A stretch of 64,000 bases of DNA. It comes from SZUA-442 sp963753185 (GTDB taxonomy: Bacteria > Actinomycetota > Acidimicrobiia > Spongiisociales > UBA5794). Under the pieces are notes generated by a model. The model did no database searches. It was not told the DNA's origin and saw nothing but the letters and a program-made list of their open reading frames with translations. The stretch is from the NCBI GenBank assembly GCA_963753185.1, contig CAVWBO010000007.1, positions 2,480,001 through 2,544,000 of the forward strand, read 5' to 3'. Below are positions 34,701 to 42,795 of this stretch, piece after piece; within the stretch, counting starts at the first letter, position 1, and every line of letters starts with the position of its first letter. Made by a program: the position numbers and the translations under genes.

Positions 34701-36581
34701 TCCGCCGTCCCTGGTGAGGACGCCGAAATCGTGGATGAACGTCCCCTGCTCGTTCTTCAGCCTCGTCGGGACCTCCTCGACGACGGCGAGCCCGAGATGC
34801 TCGATGAGGGGCATCATCTCCGAGAGGTTCAACTTCCCGGAGGATCGATACACCGTGATGCGCGACAAGCGGTCCGTCGTCGCAGCGCCACTCGACGCCG
34901 CCTCGTTCTGGACGCCGACGGCGACCTCCTGCCCGGACTTCGTGAGGCTTTCGAGCTTGAGGATGTCCCCCGCGGCGATCTCGATCGGCATGGACGTCTT
35001 GTAGTAGGTCGGGAAGAGGCCCGCCCACTCCCCACCCAGTCGCTTCGCGGTTCCCTCGTCGACCCGTGACATGAGCTCCTCGACGACCCTGTCGTCCCAG
35101 TTCCTCGCCATGCTGATGACGGTTCGTTCGAGCTCCGCTATGTCGACGTCGATCGGCGACCCCTCGTCGACCCACACGCTGAAGTGGATCCTGGCGTCTC
35201 CGGATTCACCGAGAGCCAATCGGTAGTCGATGGCGTGGCCACCGAAGGTCCTCAGGAACAGCTCCTGGAGCTGCTTCCTCAGATCGGCGTTGAACCTGTC
35301 CCGTGGAAGGGTCACGAGCGTTCCGACGTAGCGGCTGAGGGCGTCGTGGCGCACGAACAACCGAGTGGTCGATGCCTCCTCGGTCTCGACGAGATCCCCG
35401 AGCACGTCGGTGAGTGCATCGACGTTCATGGCGAACAGATCGTCCTTCGGGAACGACTCGAAGACGTGAACGAGCGATTTGTAGTCGTGGGAGCCCTCGA
35501 TCACGTCCTGATCGACGAGGACCTGGGCGAGCTTGCGCCTCAGCACGGGGATCTCGGACGCAGGAGTCATGTACGCCTTCGAGGTGAAGAGTCCGAGGAG
35601 TCGGAGCTCGGCGACCATCTCGCCGAGCTCGTTGATCTGGCGCATCCCGACGTAGTCCATCCGTGCGTCGCGGTGAACCGACGCATGTCGGTTCGTCTTC
35701 GTGATGACGAGTAGAGATCCCCCGGTGTAGCGGTCCCGAAGGTGCGGCGGAAGGTCTGCGAGAGGGATGGACGATGGCTCCGCACCGTCTGGCGCGAGGA
35801 TCCCGAGCCCGCTGTCTGGTATCGCCGAGACGAGCTTGCCCCGATCCGAGTCGGTGATCGCGTACGTCCGATAGCCGAGGAACACGAAGTTGTCGTCCAG
35901 CAGCCACTCGAGGAAGGCGACAGTCTCTGCCACATCTTCGTAGTCGTAGAAGTGGACGCTCGCCTTCGCGACGTCTTCCATCTCGGAGACCTTCGCTCGC
36001 ATCGGATCGAAGTCCCGCACCGCGCACTCGACGTCCCTGAGCGCATTGCGTATGGCTTCGGTGAGCTGTGCCTCCTCGTCAGGCTCCAGGACGCGGGACA
36101 ACTCGACGTGCTGGATCGACTCGCGATGGGTACTCCCGCGGGCCGCCGACAGTGCGGTGATACGTCCATCGGTATTGCGAACCGTGCCAACCACAGGATG
36201 CAGGTGGCGCTCGATGCCCGCGTTCATGCGGCCGACCGCCATGGTGATCGAGTCCACGAGGAACGGGCTGTCGTCCGCCACGACCTGGACGACAGAGCCC
36301 TCGATCTCGTAGCCGCAGGCTGCCAGCGTCGGCCTGAAGACGCGCACCGCGGTCTCACCCTTCCGGCGTTCGTCGATGAACGACAGGAGGTCCACGACCT
36401 CGGCGAGGAGCTGTTCGGGGGTGAGGTCGGGAACGTCTGCGTCGGGAAGGCGCTTGAGGTACAGCGTCGCGAACGTTCGCAACATGTCGCGGTACTCGGG
36501 CGGTTCCTCCGCTTCGATCAGGTCGAGGAGCTGATCGACCAGCGATGCATGGGGAGTCTCGGCACCCTCGGTTCCGACCAT
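31791..36581 (-). CDS. gdhB: NAD-specific glutamate dehydrogenase, large type
   Basis: A 1596-residue enzyme of the large NAD-GDH (about 180 kDa) family, which oxidises glutamate to 2-oxoglutarate and ammonia in catabolism. The N-terminal half is the long regulatory part with ACT-like segments. The catalytic core holds GGMVARGGIRWSDRREDYRT near residue 805 and KNAVIVPTGAKGGFVVKR near residue 835, with the expected Lys residues. The Rossmann part has the WNGGIGTYVK and VVGEGGNLGFT blocks. ATG 36581 gives an N-terminus of normal family length; the frame upstream lacks support. It is divergent from the next gene, with a 101-bp gap that should contain both promoters. Confidence 0.92.
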   Translation of the reverse strand: MVGTEGAETPHASLVDQLLDLIEAEEPPEYRDMLRTFATLYLKRLPDADVPDLTPEQLLAEVVDLLSFIDERRKGETAVRVFRPTLAACGYEIEGSVVQVVADDSPFLVDSITMAVGRMNAGIERHLHPVVGTVRNTDGRITALSAARGSTHRESIQHVELSRVLEPDEEAQLTEAIRNALRDVECAVRDFDPMRAKVSEMEDVAKASVHFYDYEDVAETVAFLEWLLDDNFVFLGYRTYAITDSDRGKLVSAIPDSGLGILAPDGAEPSSIPLADLPPHLRDRYTGGSLLVITKTNRHASVHRDARMDYVGMRQINELGEMVAELRLLGLFTSKAYMTPASEIPVLRRKLAQVLVDQDVIEGSHDYKSLVHVFESFPKDDLFAMNVDALTDVLGDLVETEEASTTRLFVRHDALSRYVGTLVTLPRDRFNADLRKQLQELFLRTFGGHAIDYRLALGESGDARIHFSVWVDEGSPIDVDIAELERTVISMARNWDDRVVEELMSRVDEGTAKRLGGEWAGLFPTYYKTSMPIEIAAGDILKLESLTKSGQEVAVGVQNEAASSGAATTDRLSRITVYRSSGKLNLSEMMPLIEHLGLAVVEEVPTRLKNEQGTFIHDFGVLTRDGGLLDVDTDGPRIEAAVEAVLRGEAESDSLHRLLISSTLDHQDLTILRAYRAYWRLVTPAFSVGYVDDTLAAHPEVAEMIVRLFQARFSADHDADVEHAIVTSIVRALNDVSSLDEDRILRGFLDLIRATERTNYRIPGRTTLSLKFRSGIIPDMPEPAPLFEIYVSGRDVEGVHLRGGMVARGGIRWSDRREDYRTEVLGLMKAQMTKNAVIVPTGAKGGFVVKRHADAAGPTYDEVRAAYSTFIRGLLDITDNRVGDSVVEPHDVVRHDDDDPYLVVAADKGTASFSDTANALAAEYGFWLDDAFASGGSAGYDHKALGITARGAWESVRRHFFDLGVDVDADPITAVGIGDMSGDVFGNGMLLSKHLRLVAAFDHRHIFIDPDPDGATAWTERNRLAGLGRSSWQDYDPNVISDGGGVFPRSLKRIDLTPEMRKVLGTDAEFATPNELIRIILTAPVDLLWNGGIGTYVKSRYETNAEVQDRSNDAVRVDARDLRCRVVGEGGNLGFTQLGRIEFDNNGGRIFTDFIDNSGGVHASDREVNLKILLRMAEEAGEITRSERDEIIESVSGDVVRAILYDNFLQAQMISQEAENSQRTIEAYIELTDRLEREGLLTRDIEFLPSTEDMTQRSREGKGMSRPEIAVLLAYAKMSLTEHLRVSTLPDDEHFVPDLLAYFPPSIVERFGHLILDHPLRRELISTIVANQVLNSQGSTYYSRMRTVSGSSAAMIVRAYRIARAVTDASSRWLAVEELGASVRPETARIMLQDIDLLVTLVSRWYLMQSQTLSIDEEIAAAKEEFARLSDGFPTLGPAEWREPYERVASDLVAQGVPADLAVRHAYQRVLRRGPDIVDLANRFERDVMEVAEIYTQASQEFMIGWIERQIRLLPGTTAFDRLAIAALRDDLQILRREVVAAILAEADGSIDAFIEANDRVMPRIERWHRWLARDGILDVSAGFIATRRLHQILVP

Positions 36582-36682
36582 GGTCGCGAGGCTAGACGGC
36601 TGCGGGCGGGGATGCCGTGGTTTCTCGCCGATCCGATCACTGGAGCCCCGCTTCGGTATCATCCTCCGGATCGAGGAGGATC

Positions 36683-37453
36683 ATGGCGAACCCAACCCTA
36701 CAGAAGCAATTCGGCGAGTACTCGGCGGTCACGGACGCGACGCTCGAAGCAGAACCGGTGTCCCCGTTCGAATCGAACACCGACGCCATGACGATCAGCG
36801 GCACCGCAGCTCGCACCGGCGTGCTGCTCGCCCTCGTGGTCGGCGCCGGCGCATGGGGATGGGGCCAGGTCGATCCCGCAACGGGAGATGCATCCATACC
36901 GGGCTGGTGGCTCCTCCTGATGCTCGGAGCGTTCGTGCTCGCGATCGTCACAGCCTTCAGGCCGAGGATCGCGATCGTCACCGGCCCCATCTATGCGATT
37001 GCCATGGGAGCGATCGTCGGCACCATCAGCCACATCTACGACGCCGAGTTCGAGGGGATCGTGCTCCAGGCGATCATGGCGACGGTTGCGGTCTTCTTCG
37101 GCATGCTTGTCCTGTTCGTAACGCGGACCATCCGCGTCACGAACCGCGTCCGCGGCGTCATCATCGGGGCAACAGTCGGTATCGCGCTCTTCTACCTCGC
37201 GAGCATCCTGCTGTCGCTCTTCGGCGTCGGCATTCCGCTCGTGTGGGACAGCGGCCCGATAGGGATCCTCTTCAGCGCCTTCGTCGTGGTGGTCGCCGCC
37301 TTCAACCTCATGCTCGACTTCGACATGATCGAGCGTGGCGTCCAGGCAGGCGCACCCAAGAGCCTCGAGTGGTATGGCGCGTTCGGTCTGATGGTGACGA
37401 TCATCTGGATGTACATCGAGATCCTCCGCCTCATCAGCAAGGTGCGCAACTGA
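36683..37453 (+). CDS. Bax inhibitor-1/YccA-like membrane protein
   Basis: A 256-residue protein with seven predicted membrane helices. A soluble N-terminus (MANPTLQKQFGEYSAV) precedes them. The blocks GPIYAIAMGAIVGTISHIY and FSAFVVVVAAFNLMLDFDMI and the end WYGAFGLMVTIIWMYIEILR match the Bax1-I family YccA/YbhL type. Roles in membrane protein quality control or ion leak are suggested for relatives. ATG 36683 follows a GAGGA element; an upstream in-frame start at 36617 is not conserved in type. Confidence 0.87.
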   Translation: MANPTLQKQFGEYSAVTDATLEAEPVSPFESNTDAMTISGTAARTGVLLALVVGAGAWGWGQVDPATGDASIPGWWLLLMLGAFVLAIVTAFRPRIAIVTGPIYAIAMGAIVGTISHIYDAEFEGIVLQAIMATVAVFFGMLVLFVTRTIRVTNRVRGVIIGATVGIALFYLASILLSLFGVGIPLVWDSGPIGILFSAFVVVVAAFNLMLDFDMIERGVQAGAPKSLEWYGAFGLMVTIIWMYIEILRLISKVRN

Positions 37454-37502
37454 ACGCATCCGCATCTACGGGTACCCAGCCAACCGTCGGTAGCGTTGAC
37501 CC

Positions 37503-38516
37503 GTGAGCACGATCGCCACCCTCGTCGTCATGTGGACCCGGGGATGGCTGGCGGTCGCAAAGGTCACGATTCGTCGACTCCTCCTCGGCCCAACCCTGCC
37601 GTCGTGGATGTGGAGGACCGAGTGGGCCGTTGCGTTTGCTCGTGAGGTCATCTCGGTTGCCGCCGCCAAGCGGGACGACAAGCGCCTGTTCCGCTGGGGG
37701 CTGCGTGCATCGATCCCCGTCCCGCTGGACCTGCTCCGGCACGTCGACGTCCGCAGGGTCAAAGTCGGCACCATCGTGGCGGACCGCTACCTGCCGACCG
37801 ACGTCTTCGTTGCGAGGACGACGATCCTCTACTTCCACGGCGGCGGGTACGCATTCGGGAACCCGGGGACCCACCGTCAGTTCATCGCACGGATCGTCCA
37901 TGCAACCCAGTCAGGCGCGATCGCGCCGAGGTACCGCCTCGCTCCCCTGTACCGCTTCCCGGCTGCCGTCGATGACGCCATCGAGTCGTACGAGGCACTC
38001 ATCGCGGCTGGCATCGATCCCGCCTCGATCGTGGTTGCCGGCGACTCGGCAGGCGGAGGTCTCGCCGTTGCGCTGCTCCATCGGATCCGTGCGACGGGCG
38101 CGCCGATGCCTGCGGGAGCCATGCTGTTCTCGCCATACCTCGACCTCGAACACGGCGACTACACGATCGCCACCAACGCGAGGACCGACTATCTCCCCCT
38201 CTCGGAGCTCGCGACACCGAACCATTGGTACGCGACCACCGAGGAGCTGAGGAACCCTGAGGTGTCGCCGATCAATGCCGACCTGACGGGGTTCCCACCG
38301 ATGCTCGTGTTCGTCGGTGGCGCCGAAATGCTCCTCGGGGACAGCCTCAGGTTCGCAGAGAACGCCAGGCGCGACGACGTCAGCCTCTCGCTCGTGGTCG
38401 AGCCGGAGATGGTCCACGTGTGGCCGGCGTTCGTCGACTGGGAACCTGCGAGCCGACGATGCCTCGAAACCTCGAGGTCGTGGTTCTCCGAGCTCCTCGG
38501 TGACAGTCTGCGGTGA
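37503..38516 (+). CDS. HSL-family alpha/beta hydrolase (esterase)
   Basis: A 337-residue esterase of the hormone-sensitive-lipase group. The oxyanion motif is HGGGYAFG near residue 113. The nucleophile Ser is in GDSAGGG, and Asp and His follow in the C-terminal third (VEPEMVHVW carries the His). An extra N-terminal basic/hydrophobic segment (about residues 1-40) could associate with membrane. It starts at GTG 37503, 49 bp after the YccA-like gene on the same strand. The substrate is unknown. Confidence 0.87.
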   Translation: MSTIATLVVMWTRGWLAVAKVTIRRLLLGPTLPSWMWRTEWAVAFAREVISVAAAKRDDKRLFRWGLRASIPVPLDLLRHVDVRRVKVGTIVADRYLPTDVFVARTTILYFHGGGYAFGNPGTHRQFIARIVHATQSGAIAPRYRLAPLYRFPAAVDDAIESYEALIAAGIDPASIVVAGDSAGGGLAVALLHRIRATGAPMPAGAMLFSPYLDLEHGDYTIATNARTDYLPLSELATPNHWYATTEELRNPEVSPINADLTGFPPMLVFVGGAEMLLGDSLRFAENARRDDVSLSLVVEPEMVHVWPAFVDWEPASRRCLETSRSWFSELLGDSLR

Positions 38517-38526
38517 ACCGCGCCCT

Positions 38527-38580
38527 CGTTCTTGCGTAACTGGGTTCCACCCATGGGTGGAACCCAGTTACGCAAGAACG
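38527..38580. repeat. Perfect 54-bp palindrome between convergent genes
   Basis: The 27 bases 38527-38553 are the exact reverse complement of 38554-38580, with no loop and an NcoI-like CCATGG centre. It sits 11 bp after the esterase stop and 8 bp before the helicase stop on the other strand. It could act as a bidirectional terminator, although no T-run follows on either side. Confidence 0.92.
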
Positions 38581-38587
38581 GGTCAGA

Positions 38588-40639
38588 TCAGTCCCACAGC
38601 GCTGAGAGTCCCTCGACGATGTCCGTTCCCTTCCCCGACCAGGCGGACGCATCGGATCGCGACGGCGTGCCGAACGCCGACGCCTCGAACAGTCCGGAGG
38701 CGGCGTCGAGGAAACGACTCGCAAGCGCATACGTGTGCGCGCCGTTGGTGGACCGTCTGTGGTGATAGAAGCGCTGGGGCACGGTCACCGCGAGGTGATC
38801 CTTCGCCCTCGTCAATGCGACGTACAGGAGGCGCCGTTCCTCCTCGAGACCGCCGGGCTCCCCCAGCGCCATGTCGGAAGGGATGTTGCCGTCCGCTGCG
38901 TGGATCACCGTGACAGCGCTCCACTCACCGCCCTTCGCGGAGTGGATGGTCGACAGGACCAGATAGTCGTCGTCGAGGTGCGGGGCGTCTGCGTATCCGC
39001 TGGAACTCGCAGGGGGATCGAGCGTGATCTCTGCGAGGAACCGGGATCGGTCCGGGTAGCCCGCACCGAGCGCTGCGAGGTGCTCGATGTCGGCCATCCG
39101 GGCCTGGGCGTCGTCGTACTGGATGGGAAACACGGCAGCGCAGAACGGAGTGAGGGCATCGATCTGTGCCGCCGGCGAGGGCTCGTGGCCAGTCCCGCGG
39201 GCATCGCTGAGTCCCGTACGGAGGAGGCCGATCACTTCGCGCGTCTCGAGGGACACCGGCACGTCGTAGGTGAGGAATGCATCGAGGATCGATAGCCCGT
39301 CCGACGCGGCAGCGACCTCCCCCAGGTGCGCCATGATCTTCGAGGCCGTCGCTGGTCCGACGCCGGGCATCGAGAGGAGAACTCGGTTCCATGCGAGCTC
39401 GTCGCGTGGATTGTCGATGATGCGCAGCATCGCCAACAGATCCTTCACATGTGCGGATTCCATGAACGTCAAACCGCCGAACTTCACGAACGGGATGTGC
39501 CTCCGTCCGAGCTCGAGCTCCAAGCCACCCGAGTGGTGCCCCGTTCGGAAGAGGACGGCCTGGTCCCTGAGCGGGATTCCCCGCTCCCTGAGCTCGAGCA
39601 CCCTGTCGCACACCCAGTCGGCTTGGGCAGCCTCGTCGAAACACGTGATGAGATCCGGGTAGCCCCCAACGGGACGTTCCGTCCACAACTCCTTGTCGAA
39701 GGCGGTCTCGGAGGCACCGATGATCGCGTTCGATACATCGAGGATCTGGGGGGTCGAGCGATAGTTGCGCTCGAGGGTCACGACCGTCGCTCCCGGATAG
39801 GTGTCCGCAAAACCGAGGATGTTCTCCACCCTCGCGGCTCTGAACGAGTAGATGGATTGGGCGTCATCCCCGACCACGGACAGATTTCCTTCGGGACCGC
39901 AGAGGTCGAAGAGGATGTCGGCCTGGATCTGGTTCGTGTCCTGGTACTCATCGACGAGGACATGGTCGAAGTCGGTGCGCACGGCCTCTCCGGCATCCGA
40001 CGCCATGAGGCCACGCCAGTACACGAGCAGGTCGTCGTAGTCGACGACGTTGGTCGCCTGCTTGCGCCTCGTGAACTCGCGGAAGATCTCCTTGAGTTCT
40101 TCGCCGTGTTCCGAACACCACGGGAAGCGTTCCTCGAGGGTCCCACCGAGCGGCGTCTGGGCATTGACGACGCGCGAGTAGATCGACGCGATCGTCTCCT
40201 TTCGAGGGAACCGCACCCGCGACCGTCCATGGCCGAGATCCGACCGAACCATGCCGAAGAGCGACTCGACGTCCGAGCGGTCAAGCACCGTGAACCCCTC
40301 GTCGAGGCCGACTGCCCTTCCGTACCTTCGGAGGAGGCGATGGGCCGTGGCATGGAAGGTCCCGCCCCACACGGGCGACGCGTCGGCGCCGTGGACTGCT
40401 GCGTCGGCGCGCCGGACCATCTCCGCGGCGGCACGGCGCGTGAACGTCAGGAGCATGATGCGCTCGGCGGGTGTCCCCGTCTCGATCAGGTGGGCGACAC
40501 GGGCGGCAAGGGTCCGTGTCTTGCCCGTTCCCGCGCCCGCGACGATCAGGAGCGGGCCCGATCCGTGCACGACAGCGGACCGTTGATCCTCGTTCAGGCC
40601 GTCCAGGTACGACGGAACGTCTGTGGTTGTGTCGAACAT
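38588..40639 (-). CDS. UvrD/PcrA-like superfamily 1 DNA helicase
   Basis: A 683-residue SF1A 3'-5' helicase. Motif I is AGAGTGKTRTLAARV, motif Ia LLTFTRRAAAEM, motif II DEYQDTN, motif III GDDAQSIYSFR, motif IV LERNYRSTPQIL, motif V STIHSAKGGEW and motif VI RRLLYVALTRAKD. It is shorter than PcrA and UvrD (usually more than 720 aa), and lacks an obvious C-terminal Tudor-type extension. It probably acts in nucleotide-excision or recombination repair. The start is ATG 40639. A long open frame on the opposite strand is a shadow. Confidence 0.9.
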   Translation of the reverse strand: MFDTTTDVPSYLDGLNEDQRSAVVHGSGPLLIVAGAGTGKTRTLAARVAHLIETGTPAERIMLLTFTRRAAAEMVRRADAAVHGADASPVWGGTFHATAHRLLRRYGRAVGLDEGFTVLDRSDVESLFGMVRSDLGHGRSRVRFPRKETIASIYSRVVNAQTPLGGTLEERFPWCSEHGEELKEIFREFTRRKQATNVVDYDDLLVYWRGLMASDAGEAVRTDFDHVLVDEYQDTNQIQADILFDLCGPEGNLSVVGDDAQSIYSFRAARVENILGFADTYPGATVVTLERNYRSTPQILDVSNAIIGASETAFDKELWTERPVGGYPDLITCFDEAAQADWVCDRVLELRERGIPLRDQAVLFRTGHHSGGLELELGRRHIPFVKFGGLTFMESAHVKDLLAMLRIIDNPRDELAWNRVLLSMPGVGPATASKIMAHLGEVAAASDGLSILDAFLTYDVPVSLETREVIGLLRTGLSDARGTGHEPSPAAQIDALTPFCAAVFPIQYDDAQARMADIEHLAALGAGYPDRSRFLAEITLDPPASSSGYADAPHLDDDYLVLSTIHSAKGGEWSAVTVIHAADGNIPSDMALGEPGGLEEERRLLYVALTRAKDHLAVTVPQRFYHHRRSTNGAHTYALASRFLDAASGLFEASAFGTPSRSDASAWSGKGTDIVEGLSALWD

Positions 40640-40714
40640 GTGTTCGATGGTAGCCGGAGGCTCCGCTGTTGCGCGGGACTCTCCGCCCCGGCGGTCGCAC
40701 TAGTGTCGTCGAAC

Positions 40715-41212
40715 GTGCCTGGCGAACGCGAGATCATGACGTGGGACGTCTTCGGACGGGCGAGCAGGGAGCTGGCCCAGATGATCGTCGACGACGGCTT
40801 CATGCCCGACATGATCCTGTCGATCGCCCGCGGCGGGCTCCTCATCGGTGGCGCACTGGGATACGCGCTGTCCGTCAAGAACACCTACACGATGAACGTC
40901 GAGTTCTACATCGGGGTCGATCAGCGGCTCGAGGTGCCTCGAATCCTGCCGCCCGCCCCCGACTTCGTCGATCTCCACGACAAGAGCATCCTCATTGCAG
41001 ACGACGTCGCCGACACGGGGCACACATTGATGAGCGTCAGCCGATTCTGCGAGGGCAAGGTGGGCGAGGTGCGCACCGCGGTTCTGTACGAGAAGCCCCA
41101 ATCCGTCGTGCGGTGCGACTACGTGTGGCGCCGAACCGACCTGTGGATCAACTTCCCATGGAGCGATCAGCCGCCGGTCGCTGGCGTTGCCGGGTCAGTC
41201 GTCGAGGCATGA
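40715..41212 (+). CDS. Phosphoribosyltransferase (xanthine/hypoxanthine type)
   Basis: A 165-residue type I PRTase. The PRPP-binding loop reads ILIADDVADTGHTLM, where the two acidic residues and the following TG(H)T contact PRPP, and the N-terminal hood region SIARGGLLIGG is also typical. The base specificity is unclear. The GTG at 40715 is 8 nt after a TAGTGT -10-like box, so the gene may be leaderless; ATG 40736 is the alternative start. A much longer frame to the left lies antisense to the helicase and is not coding. Confidence 0.85.
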   Translation: MPGEREIMTWDVFGRASRELAQMIVDDGFMPDMILSIARGGLLIGGALGYALSVKNTYTMNVEFYIGVDQRLEVPRILPPAPDFVDLHDKSILIADDVADTGHTLMSVSRFCEGKVGEVRTAVLYEKPQSVVRCDYVWRRTDLWINFPWSDQPPVAGVAGSVVEA

Positions 41213-41222
41213 CCGACCCGCG

Positions 41223-41777
41223 TCACGCCTCGAATGACACGGGACCGCGATTCTCGGGCTTGAGCCCGTGCTTGTCGTCGTAGAACTCCCTCGCCGTAGC
41301 CATCCACGCGCCAACGTCGCCCGAGACGCGTACCGCGGGGCCGAGGCCGATCCGCTTCGTCGGTCCGTCGATGTACGCCATGACCACGGGAATGTCGAGC
41401 GCATCGGCGATCCGAGCGAAGCCGGTCCGCCATCGAGACGTCCTCGCGCGCGTCCCCTCAGGTGCAAGGACGAGGACCATCGGTCCTCCCTCCTCGAATG
41501 CATCGACAGCCGCCCTCACGGAATCACCCGGTGTTGCCGGATCGACCGGAATTCCGCCCATGTGCCGCAGGTACCACCCGAAGGGCCCAACGAAGAGGCC
41601 CTTGGCTCCCAGGAATCGGGCGTCGAGGTGGAAGTGGGACAGGGCGGCAAGGAACATGAAGAAGTCCCAGTTGGTCGTGTGGGGATACGCGACGACGATG
41701 AAGCGCTGCTCGTTCGGGAGTCCCCCCTCGAACGTCCACCCGCGCATGCGCAGGTACCACGCGCTGAGCCGCCTCAT
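41223..41777 (-). CDS. 1-acyl-sn-glycerol-3-phosphate acyltransferase-like protein
   Basis: A protein of about 184 residues of the PlsC/LPLAT family. The HX4D catalytic motif appears as PHTTNWDFF near residue 32, and APEGTRAR near residue 110 is the acceptor-phosphate motif (EGTR). It lacks membrane segments except a possible N-terminal hydrophobic patch, so it belongs with the short PlsC-type proteins. The start at ATG 41777 is uncertain: the open frame continues to 41957 without a better ribosome site. It is convergent with the PRTase gene. Confidence 0.82.
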   Translation of the reverse strand: MRRLSAWYLRMRGWTFEGGLPNEQRFIVVAYPHTTNWDFFMFLAALSHFHLDARFLGAKGLFVGPFGWYLRHMGGIPVDPATPGDSVRAAVDAFEEGGPMVLVLAPEGTRARTSRWRTGFARIADALDIPVVMAYIDGPTKRIGLGPAVRVSGDVGAWMATAREFYDDKHGLKPENRGPVSFEA

Positions 41778-41851
41778 CCACCGATCCCGTTCTCCGGATC
41801 CTGACCGTTCCGTGGAGTAGTGTCCCACGAAACGGTCGATAGGAGTGTTTC

Positions 41852-42349
41852 GTGTTCGACACGTCGACCATCCACGGAGCCGGGGAGGCCATCCGGTCGC
41901 TCGTTGTCGAGCGGTCGGTCGATGCGGATCCCATGTCTGCGTGGCGTGATTGGACATCGTCTCGTTCGCTCGCCGAGTGGTGGCCCGTCAAGGAGACGAG
42001 GATCGATCTGCGCGTCGGCGGACCGATCGAGATGTTCTTCGATCCTGAGGCACCACCGGGGGATCAGGGAAGCGAGGGATGCCGCTTCCTGTCATATGTG
42101 CCGGGGGAGATGGTGTCGTTCACCTGGAACGCACCACCGCACCTGTCCCTTCGCAAGGTCAACACGTGGGTGGTCATCACATTCTCCCGCCGCCTGGATG
42201 AGAGCACCGACGTACGTCTGGTCCACACCGGCTTCCTCGAGGGTGAGGATTGGAACGCCTACATGTCGTACTTCGAGAGCGCGTGGAGCTACGTCCTCGA
42301 CCTCCAGGTCGAGCATCACGCCGGACAGCGCGCTTCCGACACGCGCTAG
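41852..42349 (+). CDS. SRPBCC (AHSA1-like) domain protein
   Basis: A 165-residue START-like protein with the AHSA1 pattern: an N-terminal strand VVERSVDADPMSAWRDWT, the acidic/Trp helix SLAEWWPVKE, the GGPIEMFFDPEA strand and a C-terminal helix with WSYVLDLQVEHHAG. These small proteins bind hydrophobic ligands or act in stress response; the ligand is unknown. The start is GTG 41852 with AGGAG upstream. The next gene follows by 39 bp. Confidence 0.8.
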   Translation: MFDTSTIHGAGEAIRSLVVERSVDADPMSAWRDWTSSRSLAEWWPVKETRIDLRVGGPIEMFFDPEAPPGDQGSEGCRFLSYVPGEMVSFTWNAPPHLSLRKVNTWVVITFSRRLDESTDVRLVHTGFLEGEDWNAYMSYFESAWSYVLDLQVEHHAGQRASDTR

Positions 42350-42388
42350 CGTCACACCACCAGCCAAGGACACGAACCCGGAGGCAGC

Positions 42389-42706
42389 ATGTACGTCGTC
42401 CGTCGCATCTATACGACCAAACCAGGCGAGGCACGCCGCGCAGCAACGCTGATCAGCGAAATCGGCAAGGCCTACGAAGCGGCGGGAACCCGTGGTCCCA
42501 GCCGTGTCTACTTCAACAGCGGCACGACGCCGGGGACGCGCAACACGGTCGTCATGGAGTGGACCGACGACGCACTCGTGACGCCGTATCGGGACGACCG
42601 GGTTCGGGTGGAAGGACTCGAGGACGTGTCCGCCCAACTCCGAGAGGTCACCATCGAGAGCGAGATCGAGTTCTGGGAGCTCATGACAGACGAGAAGAGG
42701 ATCTGA
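42389..42706 (+). CDS. Small dimeric alpha/beta-barrel-like protein
   Basis: A 105-residue protein starting MYVVRRIYTTKPGEARRAA, with a helix ISEIGKAYEAAG, a middle strand VYFNSGTTPGTRNTVVMEW and a closing ESEIEFWELM. The layout resembles NIPSNAP or antibiotic-biosynthesis-monooxygenase-like ferredoxin folds, but I cannot place it in a named family with certainty. Probably co-transcribed with the SRPBCC gene before it. Function unknown. Confidence 0.65.
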   Translation: MYVVRRIYTTKPGEARRAATLISEIGKAYEAAGTRGPSRVYFNSGTTPGTRNTVVMEWTDDALVTPYRDDRVRVEGLEDVSAQLREVTIESEIEFWELMTDEKRI

Positions 42707-42749
42707 CCGCCCGGTACTCCCGGACGGCCAGATCCTTCCATTCCTGTAC

Positions 42750-42794
42750 CGATTGCCTGGAACCCGATTGCCGGGAACCCGATTGCCGGGAACG
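42750..42794. repeat. Three tandem 15-bp repeats
   Basis: Three copies of CGATTGCC(T/G)GGAACC (42750-42764, 42765-42779, 42780-42794) lie between the convergent 42389 and yceI genes, the last base of copy three being changed. They end one base before the yceI stop codon. Confidence 0.85.
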
Positions 42795-42795
42795 A

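Noticed and set aside
38527..38580. Insertion-sequence end or attachment site
   Set aside because: No transposase or integrase gene and no target-site duplication are seen around the palindrome.
39326..40714. Long open frame opposite the UvrD-like helicase, continuous with the phosphoribosyltransferase gene
   Set aside because: It is antisense to a well-supported helicase with all SF1 motifs and shows no family features; only the last 165 codons (from GTG 40715) are a real gene.
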